From NCBI GenBank assembly GCA_002338505.1, contig DDIK01000081.1, positions 1-16,926 of the forward strand: 16,926 bases of DNA, read 5' to 3'. The translations under genes were made by a program, and so were the position numbers. The notes under the pieces are model-generated. The model searched no databases, was not told the origin of the DNA, and saw nothing but the letters and a program-made list of their open reading frames with translations. This document shows, piece after piece, positions 7,070 through 14,321 of the stretch (position 1 is the stretch's first letter; the number at the start of each line of letters is the position of its first letter). The DNA is from Bacteriovorax sp. UBA1852. Lineage in GTDB: Bacteria; Bdellovibrionota; Bacteriovoracia; Bacteriovoracales; Bacteriovoracaceae.

Positions 7070-7900
7070 CTACAAAACGTAACGGAGTCTTATGCCAACG
7101 TCTGCGGCTACGCCTTCTTCAAAGAAAACATCTAGATTGTCAACAGTATATTCTAGTTCAAAAGCTATGCCTCTTGCGATGAATTCGATTGCGAAGTTGT
7201 TATTTACAAAGACTCCAACTCCAAATTGAACACCTAAACCTGATGATGCTTCGATCTCCGTGCCTCCTGATTCATAGTCTATAGAACTAATATTAAAACC
7301 AAAAGGAATATAAACACTCTCCCACATATAGATGAAGTTATAATAGATTGTGGTTGTGCTATATTGATCAGGATTACCTGAAGAACTCACATTAACGGTA
7401 CTATTCCCAAGTCGTATAACTCCTGACTCGACTTCTCTTTTAAAATCATATTCTAGTCCTAGAGACACTCCCCAGCCATTTCGATTTAGGCTTCTCATTT
7501 CAAAACTTATATTGAAAGTAGAGTCGGTTTCAAATTCAACATCACCTCTATAAGTGTTTCCATCATCCCTATCATAAACTCGTAAACTAGACTCCACTGT
7601 TGCTCCGCCACTAAAGCCAAATCCAATCAATGGCTTCCACCCAGAAAAAGAGCTATCAACATAAGACTTTTCTTGCTCGACCTGTTCTTCTTTTTCTACT
7701 TTCTTCTCATTTTCTGTTATCTTACTTTTATCATGGCAAGAGAACTTTATATTACCGTTATCAAGCTTCTCTTTAACAACTTGGTTTCCACATGATTTAA
7801 ATGCAAGAGCCTCACATTCAGAAAGGTTTTCATCTACTGGACATTCAAACATAGCTCCGTACGTGAAGCTTGTTATTACAAACATTAAATACTTCTTCAT
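7070..7900 (-). CDS. Outer-membrane beta-barrel protein, unknown function
   Basis: A 276-residue exported protein. Residues 1-16 are a signal peptide (MKKYLMFVITSFTYGAMF). A small N-terminal region with four cysteines (20, 28, 37, 55) follows, probably forming two disulfides. Residues 57-78 are a charged Lys/Glu linker (ENEKKVEKEEQVEQEK). From about residue 85 the chain shows alternating beta strands with aromatic girdles (WKPLIGFGFSGGA, FNISFEMRSLNRNGWGVSL, YYNFIYMWESVYIPFGF) and ends VGIRLRYVL, an OmpA/OmpW-like barrel ending. The ATG at 7900 follows AGGAG. The best guess is an eight- to ten-strand barrel with a periplasmic Cys-rich head. No enzyme motif is seen. Confidence 0.75.
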   Translation of the reverse strand: MKKYLMFVITSFTYGAMFECPVDENLSECEALAFKSCGNQVVKEKLDNGNIKFSCHDKSKITENEKKVEKEEQVEQEKSYVDSSFSGWKPLIGFGFSGGATVESSLRVYDRDDGNTYRGDVEFETDSTFNISFEMRSLNRNGWGVSLGLEYDFKREVESGVIRLGNSTVNVSSSGNPDQYSTTTIYYNFIYMWESVYIPFGFNISSIDYESGGTEIEASSGLGVQFGVGVFVNNNFAIEFIARGIAFELEYTVDNLDVFFEEGVAADVGIRLRYVL

Positions 7901-8381
7901 AATTTCTCCTAGTTCTTTAAGACTAATAGAAAAATAAAAGACATCAAGTATTGTACCTCCGGTATTTATTTCCTTAATGATTAATTAATTTTAAAAAAGA
8001 CGCTGACATATAGTCCTACAAGACATTTCAAGCTTTAACGTGAGTAAGGCTTTAGTTTTTTAGAAAAACTATACTTAAAATCTTAATCGAAACTTATCTT
8101 TCTCTTCTTATAATTAACAAATTAAACCAAAGTAATTACGTAGCTGACTTTAAAAATGTTTTGATAAAAGAGGTGTTTACCATCGGAATCCGATGGTGGT
8201 GGGGCCTCCTGTTCGTAACACTCTAAAAACATTAAAGTAGATTTTTGAGTGCAGCCAAAATAGCCAAAACAGGGAGTACGCAGAGATATCCCCCGCACGA
8301 AAACACTATTAACACCGGTCATTCGGAGGATTCTAATCGCAAGAGCTTTCTTTGAAGCTTTTGTTGTTTTTAGTATTTAAA
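7901..8381. other. 481-base stretch without a convincing gene
   Basis: The region holds AT-rich sequence next to a locally GC-richer patch at about 8170-8320. In the patch, ACCATCGG-AAT-CCGATGGT (8179-8197) is a perfect eight-base-pair hairpin with a three-base loop and no T-run. A 66-residue minus-strand frame at 8122-8322 (MTGVNSVFVRGISLRTPCFG...) has no ribosome-binding site and no recognisable family, so I do not call it. The change in composition suggests a small insertion remnant beyond the 3' end of hipA. Confidence 0.4.
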
Positions 8382-9647
8382 TTAATTAAGTCCCTCTATA
8401 TTCTTTTGTAAATGCTTCGCTCTCTTATAAAACTCAGCCTTAATCAATCTTGCTGTCTCAATTTCTCCATATCTTTCTTCAAACTCATCAACAAGAGAGT
8501 CAATTTCTTTCGATATTAACTCAATCACATTCTGACCTTCTTTAAAAAGAAGCGATTCCTTTATCTCTAGTTCACTTGCCAATATCTCAAAGTTCTTTGT
8601 CTTTAATTTATGCCAGTCGTGATTACCACCAATTGTATAACTGAATTTCTTTGTAAGCCCTTTATAAATTGAAGTGCAAAGAAGATCATAAAAAGGAGAT
8701 AACCTTATTCCTTTATCAGTATGGAGAAAGCTTAGGTTCTTTGAGTGACAATCATTGTTTCCAATTAATAAGTTAAACCAAAACCATCTCAAGAATTGAG
8801 ACAAGTCTTTAAGTGGAACGGCACTATTATTCTTAATCAATTTATAGTTTTCAAATAGTTTAGGCCCACTATCCTCTTCATACTTCTTTCTTGAAGTTAG
8901 CCCCTGAGCTTGGCAAAAATCCTCTTGATGTATTCTAATGGTATTTTCTTTCACGATCTTACGATCAAATCGCTCGACAATATACAAAGGATATTCGCCT
9001 TCGATCAAAATTGTCTTTGGAACATTGAGACCTATGAGGCCAGCGAGCTTCATGCAAAAATGTTCATTATATGGAGTATCCTCAGTATTTCGATGATATC
9101 GAACATGAGGTTTTAATATATGTGTTGTTGGCTCTCCATTAAGAGGAATGAAAAATTTCTTATCTTTATATATAACAGGAAATTTATCTTGAGCACCAGC
9201 GAGAGAAAAACGTCCGCCCTCCTCACTGATAATTGTTCCGGTGAGTGGTCTTTTATCTCTTAGGAATTCATAAATTTTTTCAATTTCTATTTCAGAAGAT
9301 TTAAAGTTATCGACCTTTTGCACTTCGTCCATGGGACTTAAAGTAAAAGCACCTGCACAATCAACTCCAAATTCTTTTAAAAAATGAAATTCATCTGTCA
9401 CATTCTTCTCGGATAAGCTCTCAATGGCCTGTTTAACTTCACCCTCGGGAAGAAGATTTTCAAAGAACGCCTTCGTTTGCATGTGACCAAAGGAGTCTTC
9501 TCTCAGTGGTAGATTAATTGAAATAGTAAAAGAACTTTTCTTCTCTAACCAACTCTTCGCATATGAAAAGGATAATCTTTCTTCATCATCCTCAATTAAC
9601 ACACCGACTAGTTCTTCATTATAAAAAAGATTCAGGCTTTCACTCAT
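8382..9647 (-). CDS. hipA: HipA-family serine/threonine kinase toxin
   Basis: A 421-residue, full-length HipA. The N-terminal subdomain (1-105) begins MSESLNLFYNEELVGVLIED. The phosphate loop with the likely autophosphorylated serine is FSLAGAQDKFPV (Ser148), and the ATP-binding lysine lies in HILKPH (Lys179). The HipA C-terminal kinase core has GNNDCHSKNLSF, with Asp299 as catalytic base and Asn304, and SPFYDLL, with Asp321 as metal ligand. Known HipA proteins phosphorylate glutamyl-tRNA synthetase or another tRNA synthetase to halt growth; the target here is unknown. The ATG is two bases after the hipB stop, and its GAGGAG ribosome-binding site lies in the last codons of hipB, so translation is coupled. 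All catalytic residues appear intact. Confidence 0.95.
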   Translation of the reverse strand: MSESLNLFYNEELVGVLIEDDEERLSFSYAKSWLEKKSSFTISINLPLREDSFGHMQTKAFFENLLPEGEVKQAIESLSEKNVTDEFHFLKEFGVDCAGAFTLSPMDEVQKVDNFKSSEIEIEKIYEFLRDKRPLTGTIISEEGGRFSLAGAQDKFPVIYKDKKFFIPLNGEPTTHILKPHVRYHRNTEDTPYNEHFCMKLAGLIGLNVPKTILIEGEYPLYIVERFDRKIVKENTIRIHQEDFCQAQGLTSRKKYEEDSGPKLFENYKLIKNNSAVPLKDLSQFLRWFWFNLLIGNNDCHSKNLSFLHTDKGIRLSPFYDLLCTSIYKGLTKKFSYTIGGNHDWHKLKTKNFEILASELEIKESLLFKEGQNVIELISKEIDSLVDEFEERYGEIETARLIKAEFYKRAKHLQKNIEGLN

Positions 9648-9649
9648 AG

Positions 9650-9892
9650 CTATTCTCCTCGCTCGCTACCTCTATCTTTTAAATATAGATCAAGGCCAAG
9701 TAAGTTTGCGATAGAGATCAAAGTTGAAAGTTTTATGTCACTTGCGCCAGATTCAATCTTTGCGATTCCTGATCGCGATAAGCCTGCATAATCAGCAAGC
9801 TCAGTCTGTGTGATCTTTCTTTGTTTTCTGATCTTTTTAATCATTGATGCTATCTTTTTACTGTCATTTATAACCGATATTTCTTTACTCAT
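9650..9892 (-). CDS. hipB: HipB-family XRE antitoxin and repressor
   Basis: An 80-residue helix-turn-helix protein. Residues 13-70 form the XRE fold: ASMIKKIRKQRKITQTELAD, then YAGLSRSGIAKIESGASDIK with the recognition helix, then LSTLISIANLLGLDLYLKDR, the strand-forming end that dimerises in HipB. A short polar tail (GSERGE) follows, overlapping the hipA ribosome-binding site. It should bind HipA, inhibit the kinase and repress the operon through the three 16-base palindromes upstream (9895-10010), the nearest of which starts three bases before its ATG. Confidence 0.93.
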   Translation of the reverse strand: MSKEISVINDSKKIASMIKKIRKQRKITQTELADYAGLSRSGIAKIESGASDIKLSTLISIANLLGLDLYLKDRGSERGE

Positions 9893-9894
9893 AT

Positions 9895-10010
9895 GTACAC
9901 TCCAGTATACATTATATACCTTTTCATGTTTTTATCAACAAAAGTCTACTGAGGTAGACAAAAAATAAGAAAATTATAAGAAATGAATAGAAATGTTCAC
10001 TTCAGTATAC
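9895..10010 (-). promoter_or_regulatory. hipBA promoter with three regularly spaced HipB operators
   Basis: Three 16-base inverted repeats share the form GTnnAC-N4-GTnnAC: GTACACTCCAGTATAC (9895-9910), GTCTACTGAGGTAGAC (9944-9959, perfect arms) and GTTCACTTCAGTATAC (9995-10010). Their starts are 49 and 51 bases apart, close to five helical turns each. On the minus strand a consensus TATAAT (9911-9916) abuts the first operator, with TTGATA (9933-9938) as -35 and a 16-base spacer. Operator one therefore covers the transcription start and operator two lies just upstream of the -35. Operator assignment to HipB is by position. Confidence 0.8.
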
Positions 10011-10013
10011 AAA

Positions 10014-10338
10014 GAATCCCTCCTTCTAATATAAAAAACTACAGAAATAATATTCCTATTTCAATAACTTAAAGCTTTTTGGCAATCCATTCCTATCATA
10101 AATATGTTAAATATAAAAAGTGGACGTGAGAATGGAATCAATCTAACAGCGAACATGTGAACGGCCACTCGGTTGAAACGAAGCCCAGAAGAACCGAGCC
10201 GAACGCCACGAAGAATGAGTTAAGCACATTACGATAAAAGAGATACTAAAGTTTAGGTTCGACAGCACAAGTTGCAAGAGTGCGATAAGTTCTCTTTGTT
10301 TTTATATTTTTTGGCGAAAATAGTAGAAGTAAATATTC
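10014..10338. repeat. Direct-repeat copy 1 of a MITE-like non-coding element (325 bases)
   Basis: It matches 11396-11777 in the same orientation with about 12 mismatches (roughly 96%), apart from a 57-base segment that is present only in copy 2 (after position 10125 or so here). The ends are imperfect inverted repeats: the right end read on the minus strand is GAATATTTACTTCTACTAT, and the left end on the plus strand is GAATCCCTCCTTCTAATAT. No ORF lies inside. A central hairpin has arms CTCGGTT (10168-10174) and AACCGAG (10192-10198), conserved in both copies. It begins three bases past hip operator three and ends 12 bases from the fic stop. Confidence 0.85.
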
Positions 10339-10350
10339 ATTTAGTAATTT

Positions 10351-11316
10351 TTAAACAAAGAAATATTTCGTTTGGTTACCTTTACCACTTTTTTTAAGAA
10401 CTCCACTATCAAGACCATCTTTTAGATCTCTACTTGCTGTAGCGGAGGAGATATTTTTAAAAAGCTCCATATAATCTTTACGTGAGAATAAACTATCCTC
10501 GAAATTAATTTTTGCTTTCTCTATGCGATCATCATTAGTATTTGTCACACCGACAAGCTCAGATGACATCTCTTCAAGAGATGCTATGATTACTTCCAAC
10601 ATAAATTCAACAAATGATGTACTCTCCCCTGCCTTATCTGAAAGCTCCAACGCCTTATAATATCTTTGCTGATTTTTCTCAATTAAGCTTTCAATTGGGA
10701 CAAATCTAAAAAAGTCATCATATTCCTTTAAAATAAGTGCCTGCCAAAAGCGTCCCATTCTTCCGTTACCGTCTTCAAATGGATGAATAAACTCAATCTC
10801 GTAATGAACAATAGAGCTTAAAATAAGCGCATGAACTTCTTTTTCTGACCTTATCCACTCAAATACTTTTTCCATTAATTCTGGAACAAAGATAGGTTTT
10901 GGAGCAACGTGCTTTACTTTAGTTCCTGCAAGAACTCCTACATTTTTCGAACGGTATTTCCCTGCGTCTGCTAAAAGGTCTTTCATTAATATTTTATGTG
11001 CCTTAAAGAAATCTCTTACATCGCTTGATTTAAAATCATCCATTGAGTCATAGAGTTTTATTGCATTTTCAACTTCTAGTAATTCTTTTTGTGTTCCAAT
11101 CACTCTCCTACCTTCAAGAATCGATGTTATTTGTTCTTCAGTAAAAGTATGCCCTTCAATTGCTAGGGTTGATTTTATTGTGCGAATCTTATTCTTTCGT
11201 CTTAACTTCGGATTTGGCACACTTAGTATCGTGGCTTCTAATTTCCCCAAAAGTTTCGAGATTTCCAAGGCGAGATTGTTAATTTTCGGTGTTATAACAA
11301 ATGGTGGCTTCATCAT
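10351..11316 (-). CDS. Class II Fic-domain protein with C-terminal winged helix
   Basis: A 321-residue Fic protein, predicted to transfer AMP from ATP to a protein hydroxyl. Residues 1-95 are an N-terminal helical domain with the inhibitory helix T50-L-A-I-E54-G55, matching (S/T)-x-x-x-E-(G/N), so it is a self-inhibited class II enzyme. GKYR at 119-122 precedes the core. The Fic motif HPFEDGNGRMGR spans 178-189, with His178 as catalytic base; all residues are intact. Residues 275-321 (SRKDYMELFKNISSATASRD, then LKDGLDSGVLKKSGKGNQTKYFF) form a winged helix, suggesting it also binds DNA. The start is MM at 11316, directly beside a 20-base perfect palindrome and without a ribosome-binding site. 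It lies between two direct copies of a non-coding element and could be lost by recombination between them. Confidence 0.93.
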   Translation of the reverse strand: MMKPPFVITPKINNLALEISKLLGKLEATILSVPNPKLRRKNKIRTIKSTLAIEGHTFTEEQITSILEGRRVIGTQKELLEVENAIKLYDSMDDFKSSDVRDFFKAHKILMKDLLADAGKYRSKNVGVLAGTKVKHVAPKPIFVPELMEKVFEWIRSEKEVHALILSSIVHYEIEFIHPFEDGNGRMGRFWQALILKEYDDFFRFVPIESLIEKNQQRYYKALELSDKAGESTSFVEFMLEVIIASLEEMSSELVGVTNTNDDRIEKAKINFEDSLFSRKDYMELFKNISSATASRDLKDGLDSGVLKKSGKGNQTKYFFV

Positions 11317-11319
11317 ATG

Positions 11320-11339
11320 ATAGTATCATATGATACTAT
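11320..11339 (-). promoter_or_regulatory. 20-base perfect palindrome at the fic start
   Basis: ATAGTATCATATGATACTAT is a perfect palindrome ending three bases upstream of the fic ATG. Its core TCATATGATA also occurs 13 bases away at 11313-11322, overlapping the start codon. It is a likely operator, and the winged-helix end of Fic is an obvious candidate to bind it. The region is so close to the ATG that the mRNA may have little or no leader. Confidence 0.6.
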
Positions 11340-11395
11340 AAATGTCACTCTTAGCACACTTAAGAATCATAATATCAAACACTTATGGTCATAAG

Positions 11396-11777
11396 GAATC
11401 CCTACTTCTAATATAAAAAACTACAGAAATAATATTCCTCTTTCAATAACTTAGAATTTTTCAGCAATCCATTCCTATCATAAATATGTTAAATATAAAA
11501 AGTGGACGGTGAAATAAAGCAATCTTTAGCTTGAAGATGAGAGACGAGAAGCGCCGGGGGCAAGATGAGAATGGAATCAATCTAACAGCGAACATGTAAA
11601 CGGCCACTCGGTTGAAACGAAGCCCAGAAGAACCGAGCCGAACGCCACGAACAATGAGTTAAGCACATTACGATAAAAGAGATACTAAAGTTTAGGCTCG
11701 ACAGCACAAGTTGCAAGAGTTCGATAATTTCTCTTTGTTTTTATATTTTTTGGCGAAAATAGTAGAAGTAAATATTC
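11396..11777. repeat. Direct-repeat copy 2 of a MITE-like non-coding element (382 bases)
   Basis: This is the longer copy; it includes a 57-base GC-richer segment (about 11508-11564) missing from copy 1. In this copy the inverted-repeat ends extend outwards by two bases, to AGGAAT at left and ATTCCT at right, and are flanked on both sides by TA (11392-11393 and 11780-11781), as Tc1/mariner-IS630-type elements produce on insertion. The terminal repeats match at 15 of 19 inner positions. The conserved hairpin arms are at 11607-11613 and 11631-11637. Its right end falls inside the nuclease gene and supplies that protein's last 30 codons. The transposon assignment is an inference; no transposase is present. 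Confidence 0.82.
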
Positions 11778-13697
11778 CTTACATTTCCACCAGACTTTCT
11801 TATTCACATACGGAGTTAACTCAGAAGGGTTTAGGTCAACGTTTTTATTATAATCCCATGATTCTAATAACTCAGGGTACGCTTCTGCTAAGTTATTTTC
11901 ATCTGAGGCAAATCTTCCATAGCAATAAGGACATCCGCTTCCATTAGCTCGACTAGAGGCTAATGCTTTCCACTCATGACCTTTTACACATATCCACCAT
12001 GCTTTAAGGCCTGATTTAGGTCTTATTTCGCCTGGAGTTAATTCACCATTCTTTGTTGGATGCCATTCTTTAGAAGCTTCTGGGTAGAGAGATGAGAAAT
12101 TCCAATCTTTCGTGACAACAATAGTCTTTTCTTTAGGGCACTTTGGACAACCTGTATTCTGTCTATATCTATTATTAATAGATGTCTTCCATGTGTGTCC
12201 AACTTCACATCTCCACCAGACATTTTTGTTAGAGGCTGGACGAAAGTGTTTGGGAGTTAAAGGAATATTTAAATCATATGCCCACTCATTGCATAACTTT
12301 TCACTATGGTCTCCTAGAGATTCTCCAGGAGGAGGTGCTGGTAATTCAGAAACAATCTTTCTATATAGCTTCTCATTTCTTAATCTATTGTCAGAAATAT
12401 AATCATTAATGGAACCGATATCCTTTTGGTCAAGCTCAGCATAATTAAGAACTTGCTTTAGAAGTTCTATAATTATGGGAAGAAAGTCATTCGACCATTT
12501 GAAAGAAATATCTCTTTCACTAAGATGCTCAAGACCCATTTCTCTCATTCTAAATAGTTGAATACCTCGTTTATCGAATTGCTCTGATTTTCTTATTTCA
12601 GCCTTGGGTCTCATTTTATGCCAATAGACACCATCGACTTCTATGCCGATTTTGTAGTCATCTAAATAAATATCGCATTCATAACCATCTATTTTCTTTT
12701 GCCACGACACCTTATCAAAGATAGCTGAAACCTCTGTATATACCGCAATTTCAACTCTTGAAGTCTGTAAAGAACACTTAGGACAGCCTGTCCCACTATT
12801 TACTCTGGCCCCAACACTAGCTCTCCAGCTATGGGCATGTTTGCATGTCCACCATACTTTCTGACCTCCTCCAGCTGTAACATCACTTGGAGTGAGTTCT
12901 CCATTTTTAGTTGGGTGCCAATCTTTAGCCAGATCTGGTCTTTTAACTTGAAGACTGTTGTCATCACATAATTTTCTATTATTACAGTATGGACATGACC
13001 CACTACTTTCTTTTCTCGTACGATTTTGGATAGTAGCCTGCCAGGTGTGATTCTTAGAGCAAACCCACCATACATTCTCTTTCGATCTTGGACTAAATCT
13101 ATTAGGCTCTCGTTTGTTTTTATCCCAATTCCATTCCATAACTAGTTCAGGATAGGATTTCTCAAAGTTATTATCTTCAGTTACTCTCTGACCTGCACAA
13201 TAAGGACATCCCATTCCTCTATTTCTACTATTGATTACAGCTTGCCACTCATGACCTTCTTTACACAGCCACCATACTTTTTTACCCGAACCAGGAGATA
13301 CATCTTCAGGCGATAGTTCTTTATTCTTAGTTGGGTGCCACTGTTTAGATAATTCAGGACTTCTAGTTGTGAGAATATTATCGTTCTTTTCAAGGCCAAG
13401 TGCTTCTTTAAACGTCTTTCCCTTTTTAATTTGCTCGATTACATGAGTGTAAGCTCTACCATAGTGAGCTGCTGCATCTTTAATTGACTTAAATCTAACA
13501 CCATCAATTTCAACAGCTCTAGACTTCCCTCTACCTAGATTATTTGGTTTTGGCTCAAGTCCAACTGCTTGCTCAGGCGTCCAGCCCTTTTGAAGTCTAT
13601 TGCTCAAAAGCTTTCTACTTATACCAAATTCTCTCGCTGCACTTGCAATCGACTCATAGGTTTCATTATTAATAGTAAGTGTTTTAGCATGGCTCAT
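11685..13697 (-). CDS. Multi-zinc-ribbon PD-(D/E)XK-like endonuclease, C-terminally truncated
   Basis: 670 residues from ATG 13697 (MSHAKTLTINNETYESIASA); the frame opens 18 bases earlier at a GTG with no better ribosome-binding site. Two NUMOD-like DNA-binding helical repeats (about 5-50, 60-105) are followed by three zinc ribbons (about 113-172, 181-240, 253-308) of the PF14311 type: W-H-P-T-K-N, then VWW-x-C-x-x-G-H-x-W, then a CPxC pair (for example C145, H149, C164, C167). Residues 310-420 form a Vsr/PD-(D/E)XK-like nuclease: E316, ECDIYLDDYKIGIEVDGVYW with D342, E353 and D355, then H360. Ribbons four and five follow (about 468-520, 537-592). A sixth stops at VWWKCK, where repeat copy 2 begins and a foreign tail follows. 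Such proteins resemble Vsr-like homing or defence nucleases; the role here is inferred. An XRE gene lies 60 bases upstream. Confidence 0.85.
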   Translation of the reverse strand: MSHAKTLTINNETYESIASAAREFGISRKLLSNRLQKGWTPEQAVGLEPKPNNLGRGKSRAVEIDGVRFKSIKDAAAHYGRAYTHVIEQIKKGKTFKEALGLEKNDNILTTRSPELSKQWHPTKNKELSPEDVSPGSGKKVWWLCKEGHEWQAVINSRNRGMGCPYCAGQRVTEDNNFEKSYPELVMEWNWDKNKREPNRFSPRSKENVWWVCSKNHTWQATIQNRTRKESSGSCPYCNNRKLCDDNSLQVKRPDLAKDWHPTKNGELTPSDVTAGGGQKVWWTCKHAHSWRASVGARVNSGTGCPKCSLQTSRVEIAVYTEVSAIFDKVSWQKKIDGYECDIYLDDYKIGIEVDGVYWHKMRPKAEIRKSEQFDKRGIQLFRMREMGLEHLSERDISFKWSNDFLPIIIELLKQVLNYAELDQKDIGSINDYISDNRLRNEKLYRKIVSELPAPPPGESLGDHSEKLCNEWAYDLNIPLTPKHFRPASNKNVWWRCEVGHTWKTSINNRYRQNTGCPKCPKEKTIVVTKDWNFSSLYPEASKEWHPTKNGELTPGEIRPKSGLKAWWICVKGHEWKALASSRANGSGCPYCYGRFASDENNLAEAYPELLESWDYNKNVDLNPSELTPYVNKKVWWKCKEYLLLLFSPKNIKTKRNYRTLATCAVEPKL

Positions 13698-13714
13698 ATT
13701 TAGACAGACTACCA

Positions 13715-13738
13715 CATTATTTTTATTTCAAAATAATG
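13715..13738 (-). promoter_or_regulatory. AT-rich hairpin between the XRE and nuclease genes
   Basis: CATTATTTT and AAAATAATG form a perfect nine-base-pair inverted repeat around a six-base loop, between the XRE stop and the nuclease start. It could be a weak terminator or attenuator that lowers nuclease expression, or an operator. There is no T-run after it. Confidence 0.45.
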
Positions 13739-13756
13739 AATTCTCAAACGTAGTCC

Positions 13757-14110
13757 TTAGACCTTGATTGAATGAATAAAGTTAACAACCATCCTAGCCT
13801 CCTCAACACTTAAGTCATTGATAATATGTTTCAACTGAATCCTAGAGTCTAATTCTACCTTATGCTTAGCCTTACTAGAGAATTGCCTCCAACTTACTTC
13901 ATAAACATCAAGGATCTTTTTCAAGTTCTCCTTATTTGGAATATCTATTCTTCCGTTTTCTATATGTCTTATATACGTTTCAGACTTATCCAATCTTCTA
14001 GCTGTCTCACGAATTGAAAACCCGACGTCCACTCTTATTTGCCTAAGGACTCTAGCCTCATTAGTAATTTTAACCTCAGCTGTCCTTCTATAACGAAACT
14101 TCCTCTTCAT
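13757..14110 (-). CDS. XRE-family transcriptional regulator
   Basis: A 117-residue helix-turn-helix protein starting at ATG 14110 behind GGGAG (seven-base spacing); a GTG two codons earlier overlaps that site. A basic N-terminus (MKRKFRYRRTAEVKITNEAR) precedes the XRE domain at residues 20-72: VLRQIRVDVGFSIRETARRL, then DKSETYIRHIENGRIDIPNK with the recognition helix. The remaining 45 residues (QLKHIINDLSVEEARMVVNF...) are probably two helices for dimerisation. It leads the nuclease gene on the same strand with a 60-base gap, like the controller of a restriction or toxin operon. The inverted half-sites at 14131-14221 are the likely operator. Confidence 0.85.
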   Translation of the reverse strand: MKRKFRYRRTAEVKITNEARVLRQIRVDVGFSIRETARRLDKSETYIRHIENGRIDIPNKENLKKILDVYEVSWRQFSSKAKHKVELDSRIQLKHIINDLSVEEARMVVNFIHSIKV

Positions 14111-14130
14111 TTTCACTCTCCCTAAGTGGC

Positions 14131-14221
14131 CTACGGTGCGTAGTCACCATTAAAAATGTGAGTCATCAAAATGAGCATCCACTACAAATTGACTACGACT
14201 CACGTGATTTACTGTGATTTA
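14131..14221 (-). promoter_or_regulatory. Interleaved inverted repeats upstream of the XRE-nuclease operon
   Basis: CGTAGTCA (14139-14146) is matched by TGACTACG (14190-14197), and GTGAGTC (14158-14164) by GACTCAC (14197-14203). The order is A-B-A'-B'. The half-sites resemble each other (GTnAGTC), so this is probably a multi-site operator for the XRE protein; as RNA the same order could fold into a pseudoknot. CTACG-GTG-CGTAG (14131-14143) and a direct repeat of GTGATTTA (14204-14221) add to the cluster. No clear -35/-10 pair is visible. Confidence 0.55.
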
Positions 14222-14285
14222 GAATGATAATGAAGACGACCCAGAGGAAACTCGGTTAGTTAACTGTTTAATTTTATTGGTATAA

Positions 14286-14311
14286 AAAAAGCTCCTGGGA
14301 TGGAGCTTTTT
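14286..14311 (-). terminator. Rho-independent terminator
   Basis: AAAAAGCTCC, a six-base loop and GGAGCTTTTT form a perfect 10-base-pair stem. On the minus strand the hairpin is followed by further T residues (TTTTTTTATACC including the stem end), so it is a strong minus-strand terminator. No intact minus-strand gene ends just before it. The CGTCCACCA at 14325-14333 on that strand looks like the 3' end of a tRNA-like gene, so this may be the old terminator of a lost structural RNA gene. Confidence 0.8.
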
Positions 14312-14321
14312 AAGTAATCAT

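Noticed and set aside
8122..8322. 66-residue minus-strand frame
   Set aside because: No ribosome-binding site, no recognisable family and odd composition; kept only as a note on the gap.
10141..10225. Integron attC-like boxes (ATCTAAC and GTTAAGC) in the repeated elements, suggesting hipBA, fic and the nuclease as cassettes
   Set aside because: The two boxes are poorly complementary to each other, the similarity between copies extends far outside them to inverted-repeat ends, and no integrase is visible. A MITE-like element explains more.
12112..12402. 96-residue plus-strand frame and other frames inside 11700-13100
   Set aside because: They lie antisense or out of frame within the well-supported zinc-ribbon nuclease gene.
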